A stretch of 64,000 bases of DNA from Luscinia megarhynchos (lineage: Eukaryota > Chordata > Aves > Passeriformes > Turdidae): positions 2,971,731 through 3,035,730 of the forward strand of contig CM067585.1 of the NCBI GenBank assembly GCA_034336665.1, read 5' to 3'. Made by a program: the position numbers and the translations under genes. Under the pieces are notes generated by a model. It saw only the letters and a list, made by a program, of their open reading frames with translations, ran no database searches and was not told where the DNA came from. Positions 1 through 11,787 of this stretch are shown here, piece after piece; the stretch's first letter is position 1, and every line of letters starts with the position of its first letter.

Positions 1-2389
1 AATACAAAATAAAAAGTTAACAACAGTAGATTGTAATCTCTGCACAATTACATCATTAAGGTTCTCTGAGACCAGGCAGTTTGTGTGCACTTTTATAACA
101 GACAATATTTCAGCCAGTTCTCACTATTTTTCCTGCTGAGGTAATGCAGATGGGCAGCTTATGGTCTGGATTAAAAATGGAATTCGTGTCACCTTGGAAG
201 TTCTTATAGGCTATACCTAAGTATCACTATCAAGAAGAATGACACCTTTATTATGTCTGACATTTAATATAGGAATGATAATGATTTGCTCCCCAAAAGA
301 CATACTGAATTATATGGATGGGGAAAATAGAATAAAACCATTGTCAAGTTCAGGAGTCTTTTAAAGATGTTTGTGTGACAAGTAACATGGCTCAGGAGAA
401 TAAATGAAAAGTGAAGGATCACAGAATATAAGAGATGCTGTCTGTGAAGAGGGAGTGAGTTTGGAAGGGCCAAAAGTAGAGCCACTGATTTGTTTTTGCA
501 TCAGGAGTGTAGTGATAAGCTGTCAAAGGAGAACAGACTACCTGCAGGAATTTACAGTGATAGTGTTGGGAAGATTTACCTTCTTTTGCAGAGGCAAGGT
601 GAATGTTTACTACTACTGAGATACATAAACTAAAACTTAGTTTGAAAGTTCTGTTTTATTCTGCTTTTCTGAGCTGGAACTCTTCTTAAAATTTAGAAGG
701 TGCTATAGAGGCAAAAGAGAAGATAATCTCAAAGAACTTAAAGCTGCAGATTTTTTATTTCTAGCTTTTAAAAAATTAGAATCTTTTACCGTTCACAGTT
801 AAATTATGCTTGGAGCAGTAGCAGGCTGAACAATAGATCAATTTTCTCCTCCCGTCAGCCCCAGCAAATATAAATTCCATGTGCAAAGCTCAGACTGTGT
901 CACTTGCTCCTGTAGCAAAATAAACTGCTTATAATGTGACAATTTACTCACATAGATGGAATATAGCAGGGGTTGTAATTTTTTATTGGACGTCGCAGAT
1001 GGTTAGTTTTACACATTTTTGTAAAGAAAGGTATGTTTTATTTTTAATTTACCACTTATTTTTAATTTGTTTCTCTTTAAAAAATGTCTAACTTGCCTAT
1101 TGATATAATGATTTGCTGAAGTATTTTCATGTTTAGAAGCCTTAACATAAAGATTCCTCTACAGACATCAATATTGCAACCATAAGATTCCAGCTTCTGT
1201 TAACTTTTTGGCACTCCTGTTTTACAGGGTGAAAATTAATCCATTTGAAGAGAAAATGCTATGCTAAAGCAAATGCATCCTAAAAAATACCAAAATAAGA
1301 TACTATTCTATTGAATTGTGCTGTACATACAATAAAAATATAAATCTACAAATGTTTTGCTTGTCCCCACACATACAAAAATTGTGTTACAATTGTGAAT
1401 GTATACAATAGCATAAATATTGAAAAGGAATTAAAAATTTTGTCCACAATGTGGTATCCTGTTAATGGAGAAATAAACACATGAAAGAAAGGTGAGATGT
1501 ACAATTACACACCTATATTACCAGTTTATCTGTATTCAAATGACAGTCCTTTAGGAAAATGCTGATAAAGAACTTTTGTGTAAATAATTTATTATTCAAA
1601 GAGGTGAGGTCAAAGATAGTAATGCTTTACACTTAGGCACTCTTCACTATTTCAAATGCAGGTATGATTGATCAGAGGAAGCTAAGCAATTAGAGCAATT
1701 CTATTTATTTATTGTTGACATCCATAAATGAAAAGCAAATGTCTGCACAAATGATACGGTTAAACGAGTATTTTTAATTAATATTGACATTTTCATGAGA
1801 TGATTTATTCCCTCTTGAGCTCCTTTATATAACCAATTTTCTCTGTGAAACAGTAATTGGACTGCTATAATTACAGCTGTGACACGGGGCTCGGAACATC
1901 CAAAAAAGAGGACAAGCAAATATTCCTGTACTTCGATAAGTGTCCTAAATATAATATGAACATAAATATTTATATAAATATTTAAATAAATAAATAAAAA
2001 TAGGTAATATGTACATAATCATGTATATAAATCATATGTTTATATATATGAATATAAATGTTCTGCTCTCAAATTTTTATTGGATGATGGTTCAAATGGA
2101 TCACATAATGCTCTTAAAATCCTGCCACAAGTCAGGCTCTTTAGTTTCCACTGATCTGATGCATACTGAAGGTGTTTAATATCTTGTAGTGATGTGCTTA
2201 TCAGGGTGTTAATAATAAAGTAGACACAGGCAGATGATGCAGTTCTCCATCTCATAGATATGAGAAAATAATACCTAATTATCAATGAGCTGTTGGCCAT
2301 GTTCCCATGATCATTTTCTCAGTGTTGTACATTAAGGAAGGAATGCAACTTTTACAATGTTTGATACTTTTTTCTCTCATACATTTTAG
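1..2389. other. Intergenic DNA and presumed GJA9 5' intron
   Basis: AT-rich sequence with no convincing coding exon; the open frames are short and unlike known proteins. A polypyrimidine tract ending in TTTTAG at 2384-2389 looks like a 3' splice site. This implies that a GJA9 untranslated exon and its promoter lie somewhere to the left, inside or outside the window; I could not place them. A short AAAT-rich run lies at about 1976-2002. Confidence 0.6.
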
Positions 2390-2410
2390 TGTTAAAATGG
2401 CAGAATAACC
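2390..2410 (+). promoter_or_regulatory. GJA9 5' leader end with a three-codon uORF
   Basis: Following the putative splice acceptor at 2389 there is an ATG at 2397-2399 that reads Met-Ala-Glu-stop, ending at 2408. The main connexin ATG begins at 2411, two bases after that stop. The main start has a good context (accATGg). The uORF start has A at -3 and G at +4, so it is also plausible. This arrangement would make connexin translation depend on leaky scanning or local re-initiation. Confidence 0.5.
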
Positions 2411-3940
2411 ATGGGAGACTGGAATTTCCTTGGAGGCATTTTAGAAGAGGTCCACATTCATTCCACTATTATTGGAAAGATTTGGCTAACGATCCTCTTC
2501 GTATTCCGAATGCTTGTCCTCGGAGTGGCAACTGAGGATGTTTGGAATGATGAACAATCAGAATTTATATGCAATACTGAGCAGCCTGGTTGCAGAAATG
2601 TGTGCTATGATGAGGCCTTTCCCATCTCTCTCATAAGATACTGGGTCTTGCAGGTTATATTTGTGTCTTCCCCTTCCTTGGTGTATATGGGTCATGCCTT
2701 ATACAGACTAAGAGCCTTGGAAAAAGAGAGGCAAAGAAAGAAAGCTCAGGTAAGGGTGGAACTTGAAAGCACTGAATTAGAAATGACTGAAAACCGAAAA
2801 AGACTGGAGAGAGAGCTCCGGCAGTTGGATCAAAGAAAGCTAAATAAAGCACCCCTAAGAGGCTCTTTGCTCTGCACTTATGTGATACATATTTTCACAA
2901 GATCTGCAGTGGAAGTTGGCTTTATGATTGGGCAGTATCTTCTTTATGGTTTTCACTTAGATCCCCTTTATAAATGTCACAGAGACCCATGTCCAAACAC
3001 AGTTGACTGCTTTGTATCTAGGCCAACAGAAAAGACAGTGTTTATATTATTCATGCAATCAATAGCGACTGTATCATTGCTTTTAAATATTCTAGAAATT
3101 ATCCACTTAGGATTCCGAAAAATTAAAATGGGACTCTGTGAGCAGAATAAAAACAAGGATGACTATGACAATTTCTATATAAACAAATCCAAGAAATACT
3201 CTGTGATACCACACTCTTCTTTGGAAATACCCACCACCCCTCAGAAAACACTTCCTTGTGATCTTAGCAGTCATACCTTTTTGATGGAAAAGCAAACTGA
3301 CACTATGCTCTACCCAGTTTTAAATTCTCCTTCTGTATTTCAGTCTGTGCAAAATACCCGCACAGAAAGCAGCAGCAATTACACACCCTGCAATCAGGAA
3401 AGTAAATCTCCAAAGAAGAGGCCAGCTACAAATGCTTTAGACAATCAGACTCAAAATGCTAGCACAAATAACAACGAAGGCTTTCTTGGCCAGCTTTGGA
3501 CTGAGATGCATGATGCACAAGAAGAGGCTGAAAAGAAACATTTTCTTCTTGTTACTCAGAATGCAGATACAGCTTCAACCTTTTACTTGAGAAGCTTTGC
3601 TGAGATGCCATCTCAAACTTCATTGCAACCTGGTACTTTTCCTAGTACCAATTTTAGACAACAGGCAGTGGCTGAGAGCACAGGAGCACCAACAAATTCT
3701 CTTCTGAAGAACAGTGACAGAAGAAAAAGCAGTTTCAGTGTAAACAAAGCCCAAATTCCTTACAGTGCTGATGTAAAAAATTCCAGCCGACCAGACACTT
3801 CTGATTCTATGGGGGTGGTGAGCTCAGAATCTACACAAAGCAGAAACAGGAATAGTCCTAAGCTTTTCTCTCCATCTAGGCAACAGTCACTGACAAGTAA
3901 TGCCAGCAATAGGCGTGCCCCCACTGATCTTCAAATATAG
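2411..3940 (+). CDS. GJA9: Connexin, gap junction alpha-9 (Cx58/59 type)
   Basis: A 509-residue connexin in one uninterrupted coding exon, as is usual for the family. Six connexins form a hemichannel; two hemichannels dock to join neighbouring cells for ions and small molecules. The N terminus is MGDWNFLG. Predicted membrane helices lie near residues 22-42, 75-96, 152-175 and 207-230. The first extracellular loop has the C-X6-C-X3-C signature (Cys54, 61, 65), and the second has C-X4-C-X5-C (Cys189, 194, 200) followed by SRPTEKTVF. The cytoplasmic loop (about 100-150) is very rich in Lys, Arg and Glu. The tail (about 235-509) is long and Ser/Thr-rich and ends in DLQI, like the Cx43-type PDZ ligand bound by ZO-1. 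GJA10 is the close alternative by length; the MYCBP and RRAGC neighbours favour GJA9. The ATG at 2411 is chosen because it gives the family N terminus. Confidence 0.95.
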   Translation: MGDWNFLGGILEEVHIHSTIIGKIWLTILFVFRMLVLGVATEDVWNDEQSEFICNTEQPGCRNVCYDEAFPISLIRYWVLQVIFVSSPSLVYMGHALYRLRALEKERQRKKAQVRVELESTELEMTENRKRLERELRQLDQRKLNKAPLRGSLLCTYVIHIFTRSAVEVGFMIGQYLLYGFHLDPLYKCHRDPCPNTVDCFVSRPTEKTVFILFMQSIATVSLLLNILEIIHLGFRKIKMGLCEQNKNKDDYDNFYINKSKKYSVIPHSSLEIPTTPQKTLPCDLSSHTFLMEKQTDTMLYPVLNSPSVFQSVQNTRTESSSNYTPCNQESKSPKKRPATNALDNQTQNASTNNNEGFLGQLWTEMHDAQEEAEKKHFLLVTQNADTASTFYLRSFAEMPSQTSLQPGTFPSTNFRQQAVAESTGAPTNSLLKNSDRRKSSFSVNKAQIPYSADVKNSSRPDTSDSMGVVSSESTQSRNRNSPKLFSPSRQQSLTSNASNRRAPTDLQI

Positions 3941-5800
3941 TGTGTGTTAACACTTTAGCTGCACTAACCAATGCTGGGATAATTCCTGAACAGAGACATA
4001 ATCCAGACCCATGTGTAAGTGTAGCTAAAGAATTCAACTTTAACCAGCTGCTTACATAGAAAAGTTCTGTACCCTTTGAATAGTAGCTAAGTAATTTTAA
4101 ACAGTCTCTTTACTTCCTTTGTAATGAAAATGTGGCATAGACCTCAGTGTATAAACTTCTACACTCAGCTCAAAAGGAAAACATACATCCTCTCAATCCA
4201 CATATTAGAAAAAAGTCAGGCATAAAATCACAGCTGATACTATTTAAACTGAGTTAAAGACAAAATTTGCAGTCTAATGATATTTCTTACAAAGACCAGT
4301 AAATCAAATTTGGCTAAAGATGGCACTGGTGCTCTCAGAAGAACTTATTGGTAAACATGTTTCCACATAATTGGTCTGAGAATTCAAACAGACATTTGAT
4401 AGCTGACTGAAAGCAGAACATCAAACATATTCCACTGTTCATACTGTGGGAAATACAAAGAGAAAAAACATTACAAAACAGATCACTAATTCTTTGACTC
4501 CATTGTACACTGTTTTTTCAGTGTATCACTACTGACTTCCTCAGCAGAAAAATAATGAATTATAATAACAAAATTCAATACACCACTACATTTTTAAAAC
4601 ACCATGAATTACAGACATGCTGTGAGCTTTACTTTTGACATTTTTCATAACACTACTAAGATAGCAAAATCAGAAAAGTTTCTGAAATTTACTAATCAGA
4701 CATTTTGAATTCCAAAAGGCCTACTATGGAAAACGGAAAAAAACAAAAGCAAACCAAAACCAGAGAAAACAAACAAACAAAAAAAACCCCACAAAAACCC
4801 AAAAAAAAAAACCCAACAAAAAACCCCAAACAAACAAAAAACCAAAAAAAAAACCCAAAAAGCAAATATGATAGTACCTTCTTGACCTTCTTGATTTCAG
4901 TTACAATGTCAAAAGATATATAAAAGGGTTTAACAAACAGTGAAAGCACTGTCTCTCCCCTGAATTCTGTTATACTTTTAAGTCAAACAAAGGTTCTACT
5001 TGTTTAGTAGTATTTGTGTTTATGCTTTTTATGGGTATAACAAAACATTAGGGCATTCATCCACTTGCTGTTCAGGTCCATATGTTGCAAAGGAAGTTCC
5101 ATGAAACATCTTGAAATAATAAAAGATTCAAAGATGAACAAAATGCTATGGCACATTTGTAATCAACTTTCTATGTATGGAATACATTTATTTGAGTTGC
5201 ACAGCACTGAGACACTGTAAATACTTGGTGAGGGGGTTACAGCTGGAATGCATTAGTATTTTTGTGTGTATTTTTTACTAGCAGAATTGACTTACTGTAC
5301 ATATATTGAAAAAATAATTTGTAAGATATAGCATCATGATTACAGCACAATTAAATTCCTAAAGTACATTGTCATTATGCTTACCACACAGTCATACTTC
5401 AGATTGACTGAAAACTGTACAATACTAGCAAAAAAGGAACCAGTAAACCTAAAAAGCTCTTTTGCTTGTAGCAGCAGCCTTAATCTGGTCCTGTCCATGT
5501 AAGAAATACACACTGGAACTATTAAAACTATTCGCTGTAGATTTCTCTCCAGCGATATTCTTTTCACTTCTGTGCTCTATGTGTATACATAAATACAGCC
5601 CTACATAATTGTGTTTACACTGCAAAATTTAAGACTGTGCAATATACTGGAAGGCACATAAATGTCTAGTGTGACTTAGGCAAGTTAATGCTGCTGCTGT
5701 GGCTTTGATCTTGCATTTCTTGGTGTATAAGGTCCTGTGGGCAATAACTGCTAATGCTTGTTTTGCATTTAACCTCTCCATAATAAAAACCCTAGTATTT
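3941..5800 (+). other. GJA9 3' UTR and downstream sequence
   Basis: AT-rich, non-coding sequence after the GJA9 stop. AATAAA hexamers that could end the transcript lie at 5118-5123 and 5782-5787; sequence alone does not choose between them. It contains the A/C-rich tract at 4738-4863, and one copy of a short duplicated segment that recurs at 6301. Confidence 0.5.
4738..4863. repeat. A/C-rich low-complexity tract
   Basis: About 125 bases made almost only of A and C in short runs (AAAAC, AAACCC, AACAA). The open frames on both strands across it are compositional, not coding. On the opposite strand it reads as a G/T-rich tract. Confidence 0.85.
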
Positions 5801-6364
5801 CATGCACTCTCTCCTGTTGTCTAAATAATAGAACATTAGAATGTAGATGTTCATGTAGGAGATATGACATTTGTATTTTTGTTGTTTAAGACAAGTTAAA
5901 AATTTTTTTTTTTCTGCTGCTGTGAGAGGAATTTTATTAGCTTTTTTATGTCTGGACATGAGTCAAACTTTCTGTTTCATGACAGCACCTTGCCAAATGA
6001 AGAGTAATACTGAAAAATATAAAAATTGCAGAAGAGCATGGAGAAAAAGTGTGAAAAGTCCCTGACATCATACATTCAACATAATTTGGTTGGTCTCTTT
6101 TAAATTTTTTTTTTTAATTTCTATAATAAATATATTTTATCTGTCTTCGTTTCAGAAAAATAAACAGATATAACTGCTTCTGTTTTTTTAAACACAGGCT
6201 AAGACTTTCCTTCCGATGCGAAGTTTTCACCACTCATCATTCTTCCGAGCCTCTTGGGTAGCTGCTGCTGCTGCAACTTTCTCCTGTGATTGCAGTCAGA
6301 TGAAATGTATTAATCAGACATTTTGAATTTCACAAACCAGAAGGCTTGACATGTAAAACAGAAA
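5801..6364. other. GJA9-MYCBP intergenic spacer
   Basis: AT-rich spacer before the MYCBP CpG island. No gene is seen. The second copy of the duplicated TAATCAGACATTTTGAATT segment sits at 6311-6329, at the edge of the island. Confidence 0.5.
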
Positions 6365-7480
6365 AACCTCGAGCGCCCAGCAGCACAGCTCGCGGCTCTG
6401 CCCGCTCGGAGGGAGACTCGGGCCCCGCTCCGCTCCGGCCCGTTCCCGCACCGCGCCTTCTCCGCGGGGAGCTCCGGGCCGCGTGTGGCGGCGTCCTCCG
6501 GCCAAGGCTGAGATGAGCCCCGGGACCGACCTCGGCGAGGAGAGCAGGGCAGGGCGGGACGAGAGCCAGGGCGGTGCAAGGAAGCGGGTACAGCGCCAGC
6601 CTCGGCTTGCCCTCGTGCAGCGAGCGGCAGGGCGGCTCCGCCCTGAGGGGAGCGGGGGCGGCGCGCGGGGCGGGCGCGCGGGGCGGGGCCCGGACGTTGC
6701 CGCGGCGCCGTCGCCGTGGTAACCGCGGGGAAGCGCTCGCGCCGTTAAAGCGCAGGGCGCAGGCGCGCGGCCGGGGCAGGCGCCGTGCGGGTTAGATGGC
6801 GCACTACAAGGTAGGGGGGGGCGCGCCGGCGTGGGCGCGGTGCCGCTCTCCGTGCCGGCTGCGCGGAGCGGCGGGCCGCCGAGCGACACCGGCTCGGCGC
6901 TTCGTGCCGCCTCCGCGGCGGAGAGCGGGACCGGCCTCGGCCAAAGGGCCGCCTCCGCAGTCGAGGCGCGGCGCGCCGCCGAACTGACCGTGTGGGCGTC
7001 CTCCCTCAGGCCGCGGACTCCAAGCGGGAGCAGTTCCGCCAGTACTTGGAGAAGTCGGGAGTGCTGGACATGCTCACCAAGGGTAAGGCTCCGGCTCGCG
7101 TCGTGCCGCCCGGCGCTCTTCGGGGGCGTTGCGGGCGGGTGCCGTTCCTCGCAGGGTGTCCCGCGGCCGTCCCTCGGGCTGCCTCGCCGCTCTCCATTGG
7201 CTTCCCGCCTCGCCTCGCCCATCGCTTTTTCTCCTCAGTCCGGCGAGGCGGCCGGCAGAAGAACTCGCCCGGAAAACTTGGTGCGGCGTGGCCTGGAGAT
7301 GGAGCCGGCGGTGCGCGGCGCGGCGGGGCGGTGCCCGCCGGGAGCGGCCGCGGCCCCTGCGAACCGCTCGGTGCCCGCACCTGCGGCGCGCGGGCGGCGA
7401 TGGCCGGAGCTGCGTGCGGAGCGGCAGCGCGGGTCCTTCCCCTGCTGCTGTCTTGGAGACTTCTCTTCGGCCAAAGCCTT
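6365..7480 (+). promoter_or_regulatory. CpG island promoter of MYCBP
   Basis: An abrupt change from AT-rich DNA to very GC- and CpG-rich DNA spanning the 5' flank, exon 1, intron 1, exon 2 and the start of intron 2 of MYCBP. GC boxes such as GGGGCGGGGC lie around 6660-6690. There is no clear TATA box, fitting a broad housekeeping-type promoter. Long open frames on both strands here reflect the scarcity of stop codons in CpG islands. Confidence 0.85.
6710..6723 (+). promoter_or_regulatory. RFX X-box in the MYCBP promoter
   Basis: GTCGCCGTGGTAAC fits the RFX consensus GTNRCC-(0-3 N)-RGYAAC with no mismatch and a 2-base spacer. It lies 73 bases before the MYCBP ATG. RFX factors drive ciliary genes through such sites near transcription starts. 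An isolated left half, GTTGCC, also occurs at 6696-6701. Binding is inferred. Confidence 0.65.
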
Positions 7481-10400
7481 TCTTTCAATGAGTGCTCGTG
7501 GTTATTTTCTTTTCCATCAATGGATGCTTTTCTTTATGTTCTGGGGACTGTTATTCTGGCAGAGCTCCGCAGAGCAAGTCAGTGCTTGAGATGAAATAAT
7601 AACAAATTAATTTAAAAAACTTTAATTGTTTAATACCCTTTGTTGGATGGAGCTTAATGGTTTTTCTAAAATGAATGAAACTAAGTTCTGGAATAATGAC
7701 TTCATATCAAACTGGGGAAAATTATGATGCTAAACTTGGCACATGTGACTTTGTATCTTTGAAATCCTTCTAAAATACTTTTAAAAACCTTCCAGTAGTA
7801 TGTGGCAAAATATGTTAATATTTCAGTTAATATTGAAAATAAATAATATTCTATTAATATTGAAAATATGCTGTTTAAAGAGGGAGCTGCAGATCTAGGA
7901 TGTCAAGCAGATAGCTGCTACACTAACTCTTGGCCTGGTGTGTGAGTACCATTTGATTTTTCAATCGCAGTACCATCCTATGGAATGGCAAAACAAGTCT
8001 TCCAAGCAGTAAGGCAGCTTGATTTTGCTTTTAACTTAGGAGTACTTAGCTTAAAACCAGTTTGGCTGTACGCCTGAAGCTGTCACTTTGCCCCTATGGG
8101 GAGCAGGTTATGTTTGGGAACTTGGTGGGTATCCACGTGACAGTCTCCAGTTATGTCGCTATGGATAAGGCTAATTTGATTTTAGTTGTGGGGTTATTGC
8201 TGCTTTTTTCTGGTGGTTTTGGCCATTAGAGCACCCATCCATGAAGATTATCAGTGTCACCTAGCCATTTAGCTTTGTAACTGTAGATGCATAATGGAGG
8301 TTTACTTTTAAGCTGGAAGTTACACAAATGCTGGTGTCATGTTGTTCAAAGATGTAGCTTAAGTGGAAGTTTTATGAACAATATAGTTAGAATTTCAGTC
8401 TCACTGGTAAAAGCTAGTACTGGAGTACTTGCGGCATATGAAACATTTTTGCAGGCCCTTTTGTGTTCAGTGCTAGAATAGCCAAAGGCTGTGTGGGTTT
8501 AGGGATCAAGAAAACTTTAGCTGTTGCTAGGTGGAATGCTCTGTCCCCTCTGATACAGCAGACCTGTTGCTTATGTCGAAGTATGAAGGTGAAAATCTAG
8601 TTAAATGGAAAAATGCAACTTGTACACTTTCTGACTGCTGGTATGTGTTTTAAAAACTTAGAGTTACATGAACTTCTTGCAATTGTTAAATATTTTCTAT
8701 TTGCAGTGTTGGTAGCCTTATATGAAGAGCCAGAGAAACCAGATAGTGCACTGGAGTATCCTTTTTCTTTGCTGTGGCTTATTTTTTGAGACTTCATGCA
8801 CATACTTCTGACTCGTGGGTGGACTGGATAGGCTCATTTTGAAGCCTTGCATTGAGAACATGACTTTTAACAATGCACTTTACCTAATATTTGCATTTTC
8901 ATAAGCTTACAGAGTCTGACAGGATGCAAGAAAAGTGGGTGTAACAGTATGCCAGCAATTATGAAGCTAAGTTATAGGCCATTTCAGAGTGTTCTAGACC
9001 TACAGCATTAGATTTGGGTACCTGCAGTGGCAATGGGTTCTGAAGTTTGCTTCTTCACACTTCCTTTTTCTGTTGTTTGTTTGTTTTTAAATACACTAGC
9101 ATATTTTGTTTCTTGCTGTTTTTAATTAGCCTCTATTTTTGGGTATTGCTTTTTTTTTAAATTTGTTTTAATTCTTCAAAATATCTGCAATAAAGAAGGG
9201 GGTAGTAACATAATTTGTATTGTTACCTTGTTTTTGTTTGTTTTTAAAGAATGTAGCTATGAATTTTAAAAGCTCTCTTCTTTTGCTAACTCTTTTCCTG
9301 TAGTAATCTTAATGGTTTAGTGCAATTTTGGCCATGTGTACTGCAGTGCTAATTTCAACACGGGTGTTAAAACTAAAATGTAGTTATGTAACTGAAGAAG
9401 TACTTAACATCTAAACATCAGTTTTCTGAAGCATCATCTGGGAGCTTCAGCTCCTGAGAATCCGGAAATAGAGGCACTTCGCTTGGAAGTGGCAGAGATG
9501 AAAGAAAAATATGAAGCTGTGCTGGAAGAAAATCTAAAACTGAAAAACAAGGTAAACAGTCTACTTGGTGTTACTCTATAGTTCCGTATTATACAACAAG
9601 AAAAATATTGTAATTGCTTAGAATAGTGATAACTTCCATTAGAGTAACTGATAGATGTTGCTTTGTTTAGCCTCATGACTGCAAAATGCTGATAGAATTC
9701 ATTGTAGTAAAGATTATTTTTTATGGAACACTTCTTATAGAATGTAACATAAAATATTGCTAAACTAGGGATTTTATTTATTTAGAGAAAGTGTATTATG
9801 GTGTGTAATATGTTGTATTGAGTCTCGTGGATGTGTTTAAGTTGTCTGATATTATGTAAATCATGCTTTCAGGACAGTTTTGAAAAACACGTGAGGTAAT
9901 GTATCCATTATAAAGCCTTGCAAAAGGCAGATTGAAGGAGGAATATTATGTATTACTTTGTGTCACTTGGCACAGACTTGCACATGGCAGGATCTTATAC
10001 AGCACTTGGATCTGTGTTGAACAATAATTTGTGCTTTTTACCTAAAATGATCCTGGTTGTAACAGTGAATCTGGAGTGCTAGGACAGGGCCATTCTTCAA
10101 TGGGTCTGCAGGGTGTGTGAGAGAGCTCTGAGGTGTGAGCAGCTTTCTAACACTGGAGAAGGAAAAACATGAGTTAATATGCTAGTAGCTTATGTGCTGC
10201 TACAAGTTTCCATGCATTTGTTAAAGAGGATGGTGGCTGTTATCTGTGAGTACCCCTGATGAGACAACAAAGTCTCACTTTAGTTCTGTGGGAAAGGATT
10301 CTTGGGCATTTTCCCTTTGTGTATCTTGTTCAGACTGCCGTATTGCTGTCCTAGTAATTCTCTTTCCTGTTACTCATTGAGTCCTCGGCTACATTTGTTA

Positions 10401-11758
10401 TTTCTTACTAGGAAATAGGGCAAAGAATTTTAGGCAGAGTAGCAATAGACCAGCCACTTGTTTTGGCAGACTTAAAAATGCAGCTGATAGTAAATAGATG
10501 AGAGCAGAGGAATCTGGGTCTTTGTTTAAAAAGTCTTTTCAGGAAGTCAAAACTTGTTGCAGGAAAGTAAGCCTTTTGGAATCATGGGTTCATTGGTGCT
10601 TTTGTATTCTTTGTTCTTTAAATAACTCCTTCTTTGCATATTTTCCATATTAGTGTGTTTTGTTTTTTCCTGTTCTTTCCACTACAATGTAATGCTCATC
10701 ATACTAACATACTGTAGAAGTTCACACAGCATGCAGGGAGAATGCTACTTTTCTTGTAGCAGTCCTCTAACATAAAATACATGCCTTTATCTGTGCATTT
10801 ATTGGTAACTACTGTTGCATTCATCACAGCAGTGTCAGATATCACAGCAATGTGTGTTGGGAGGAGGATAGGTAGTCAACAGTTAGGTCCTTGGTGGGAA
10901 ACTGACTTTGGGTTGTGTACTAGTCATCTGTTGTAAAATCTACCACAATTTAAAAACCCCAATTTTAGTGCTTCTTGTTAGCAGCAATTTACTGCTGCTG
11001 ATAGGAACACATGGATATTTTATATTTTATGTGTTTGTTAATATTTTAAATTTTTATTTATACTTTTAATTTATGTGCTTTATTTTTAACCCACTCTGCA
11101 GTTTGCAGAGGGGAGGAATCTTAACTGAATAAACTGACCTGGCATATTTCAGAGAGTGGGCCCTAATTCTTGAACTGTTTTTAAAGCTTGAACTTACCTT
11201 TAATGCCACGGTGGTCACGTGAACAACTTCGTATCTTTCTTTGGTAGTAACTTTACAAGTAAAGGTCATATTGCCCAGGCTATACTCTCCAGAAAGCGTC
11301 ATGGAAGCTGACAAGAAATGTTAGGTTGGATACTATTGCAATGAGAATGACTGACTGTTTCATTTAATTATGTTATAGTGAAAGCTTATAGTCACTACCA
11401 ACTGCTATTTAAGATGAGAGTACTTAAAGACTACTTGAATAAGAAGCAGGGAAAAGTTAAGGGCAAGACACATGTGGTTCAAAGTGCATTTAAAAATCCA
11501 CCTTATTATGGCTGCATGGTTATACAGTGTGAGAAATGGATGTTTTGAGAGAAGGTATTGCCTGACTTTAAAATAGATTTGCATAAGGATGAGTGAGTTA
11601 AAATGCACAAAGTAAATGGAACAAGTCCAGACCATACATTTTCCTTCACTTCTTAATATAGAGCATAACATGAAATATTTTGACTAACTAAATTCCTTTC
11701 TTTAAATCCACAGCTGGCTCAGTATGAACAACCTCAAGATGAGAAGCATGGTGAATAA
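6796..11758 (+). CDS. MYCBP: MYC-binding protein (AMY-1), five coding exons
   Basis: Coding exons are 6796-6810, 7010-7082, 8707-8755, 9422-9551 and 11714-11758. They join to 312 bases, giving 103 residues, the same length as human MYCBP. The protein starts MAHYKAADSKREQF and ends in DEKHGE. The N-terminal half is a small helical region; residues about 60-97 form a Glu/Lys/Leu-rich coiled coil (EALRLEVAEMKEKYE onward). Known family roles are binding the MYC N terminus and A-kinase anchoring proteins; the Chlamydomonas relative FAP174 is a flagellar central-pair protein. All introns are GT-AG; the third has U12-type signals. The gene lies about 2.9 kb after GJA9 and 2.3 kb before RRAGC, on the same strand. 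Start, reading frame and exon joins all agree with the human protein as I remember it. Confidence 0.95.
7083..8706 (+). other. MYCBP intron 2
   Basis: GT at 7083 and AG at 8705-8706. The first 400 bases belong to the CpG island and the rest is AT-rich. I see no separate gene or recognisable transposon in it. Confidence 0.85.
8756..9421 (+). other. MYCBP intron 3, U12-type (minor spliceosome)
   Basis: The donor is GTATCCTTTTT at 8756, matching the U12 donor consensus RTATCCTTT. Near the 3' end, TACTTAAC at 9401-9408 resembles the U12 branch site TTCCTTAAC, with the branch A about 13-15 bases from the exon. There is no strong polypyrimidine tract before the CAG at 9419-9421. Using these ends restores Asp-Phe-Leu-Lys across the junction, as in human MYCBP. 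Confidence 0.8.
9552..11713 (+). other. MYCBP intron 4
   Basis: GTAAAC at 9552 and CCACAG ending at 11713. It is AT-rich and ordinary, without a recognisable gene or repeat family. Confidence 0.85.
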
Positions 11759-11787
11759 CAGTAGTTTTTCCTTTATTGCCTTGACTT

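Noticed and set aside
2411..3940. Assignment to GJA10, and of the GTPase to RRAGD
   Set aside because: Those paralogs also share a chromosome region in mammals, but MYCBP is adjacent only to GJA9 and RRAGC. The GTPase also carries RagC-like ends (SFPKDFGYG near the N terminus, NGTPRNAV at the end).
4692..4949. Minus-strand 85-codon Phe/Val/Gly-rich frame and its plus-strand Lys/Pro-rich shadow
   Set aside because: Both come from the A/C-rich low-complexity tract in the GJA9 3' flank.
6314..7222. 302-codon minus-strand open frame in the MYCBP CpG island
   Set aside because: It covers the real MYCBP exons 1 and 2 on the other strand, and its residues are low-complexity Ala/Arg/Pro/Gly typical of stop-poor CpG islands.
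6831..7594. 200- and 252-codon plus-strand frames through MYCBP exon 2
   Set aside because: They read through the exon 2 donor into intron 2 or in the wrong frame. The spliced gene gives a protein matching human MYCBP exactly in length.
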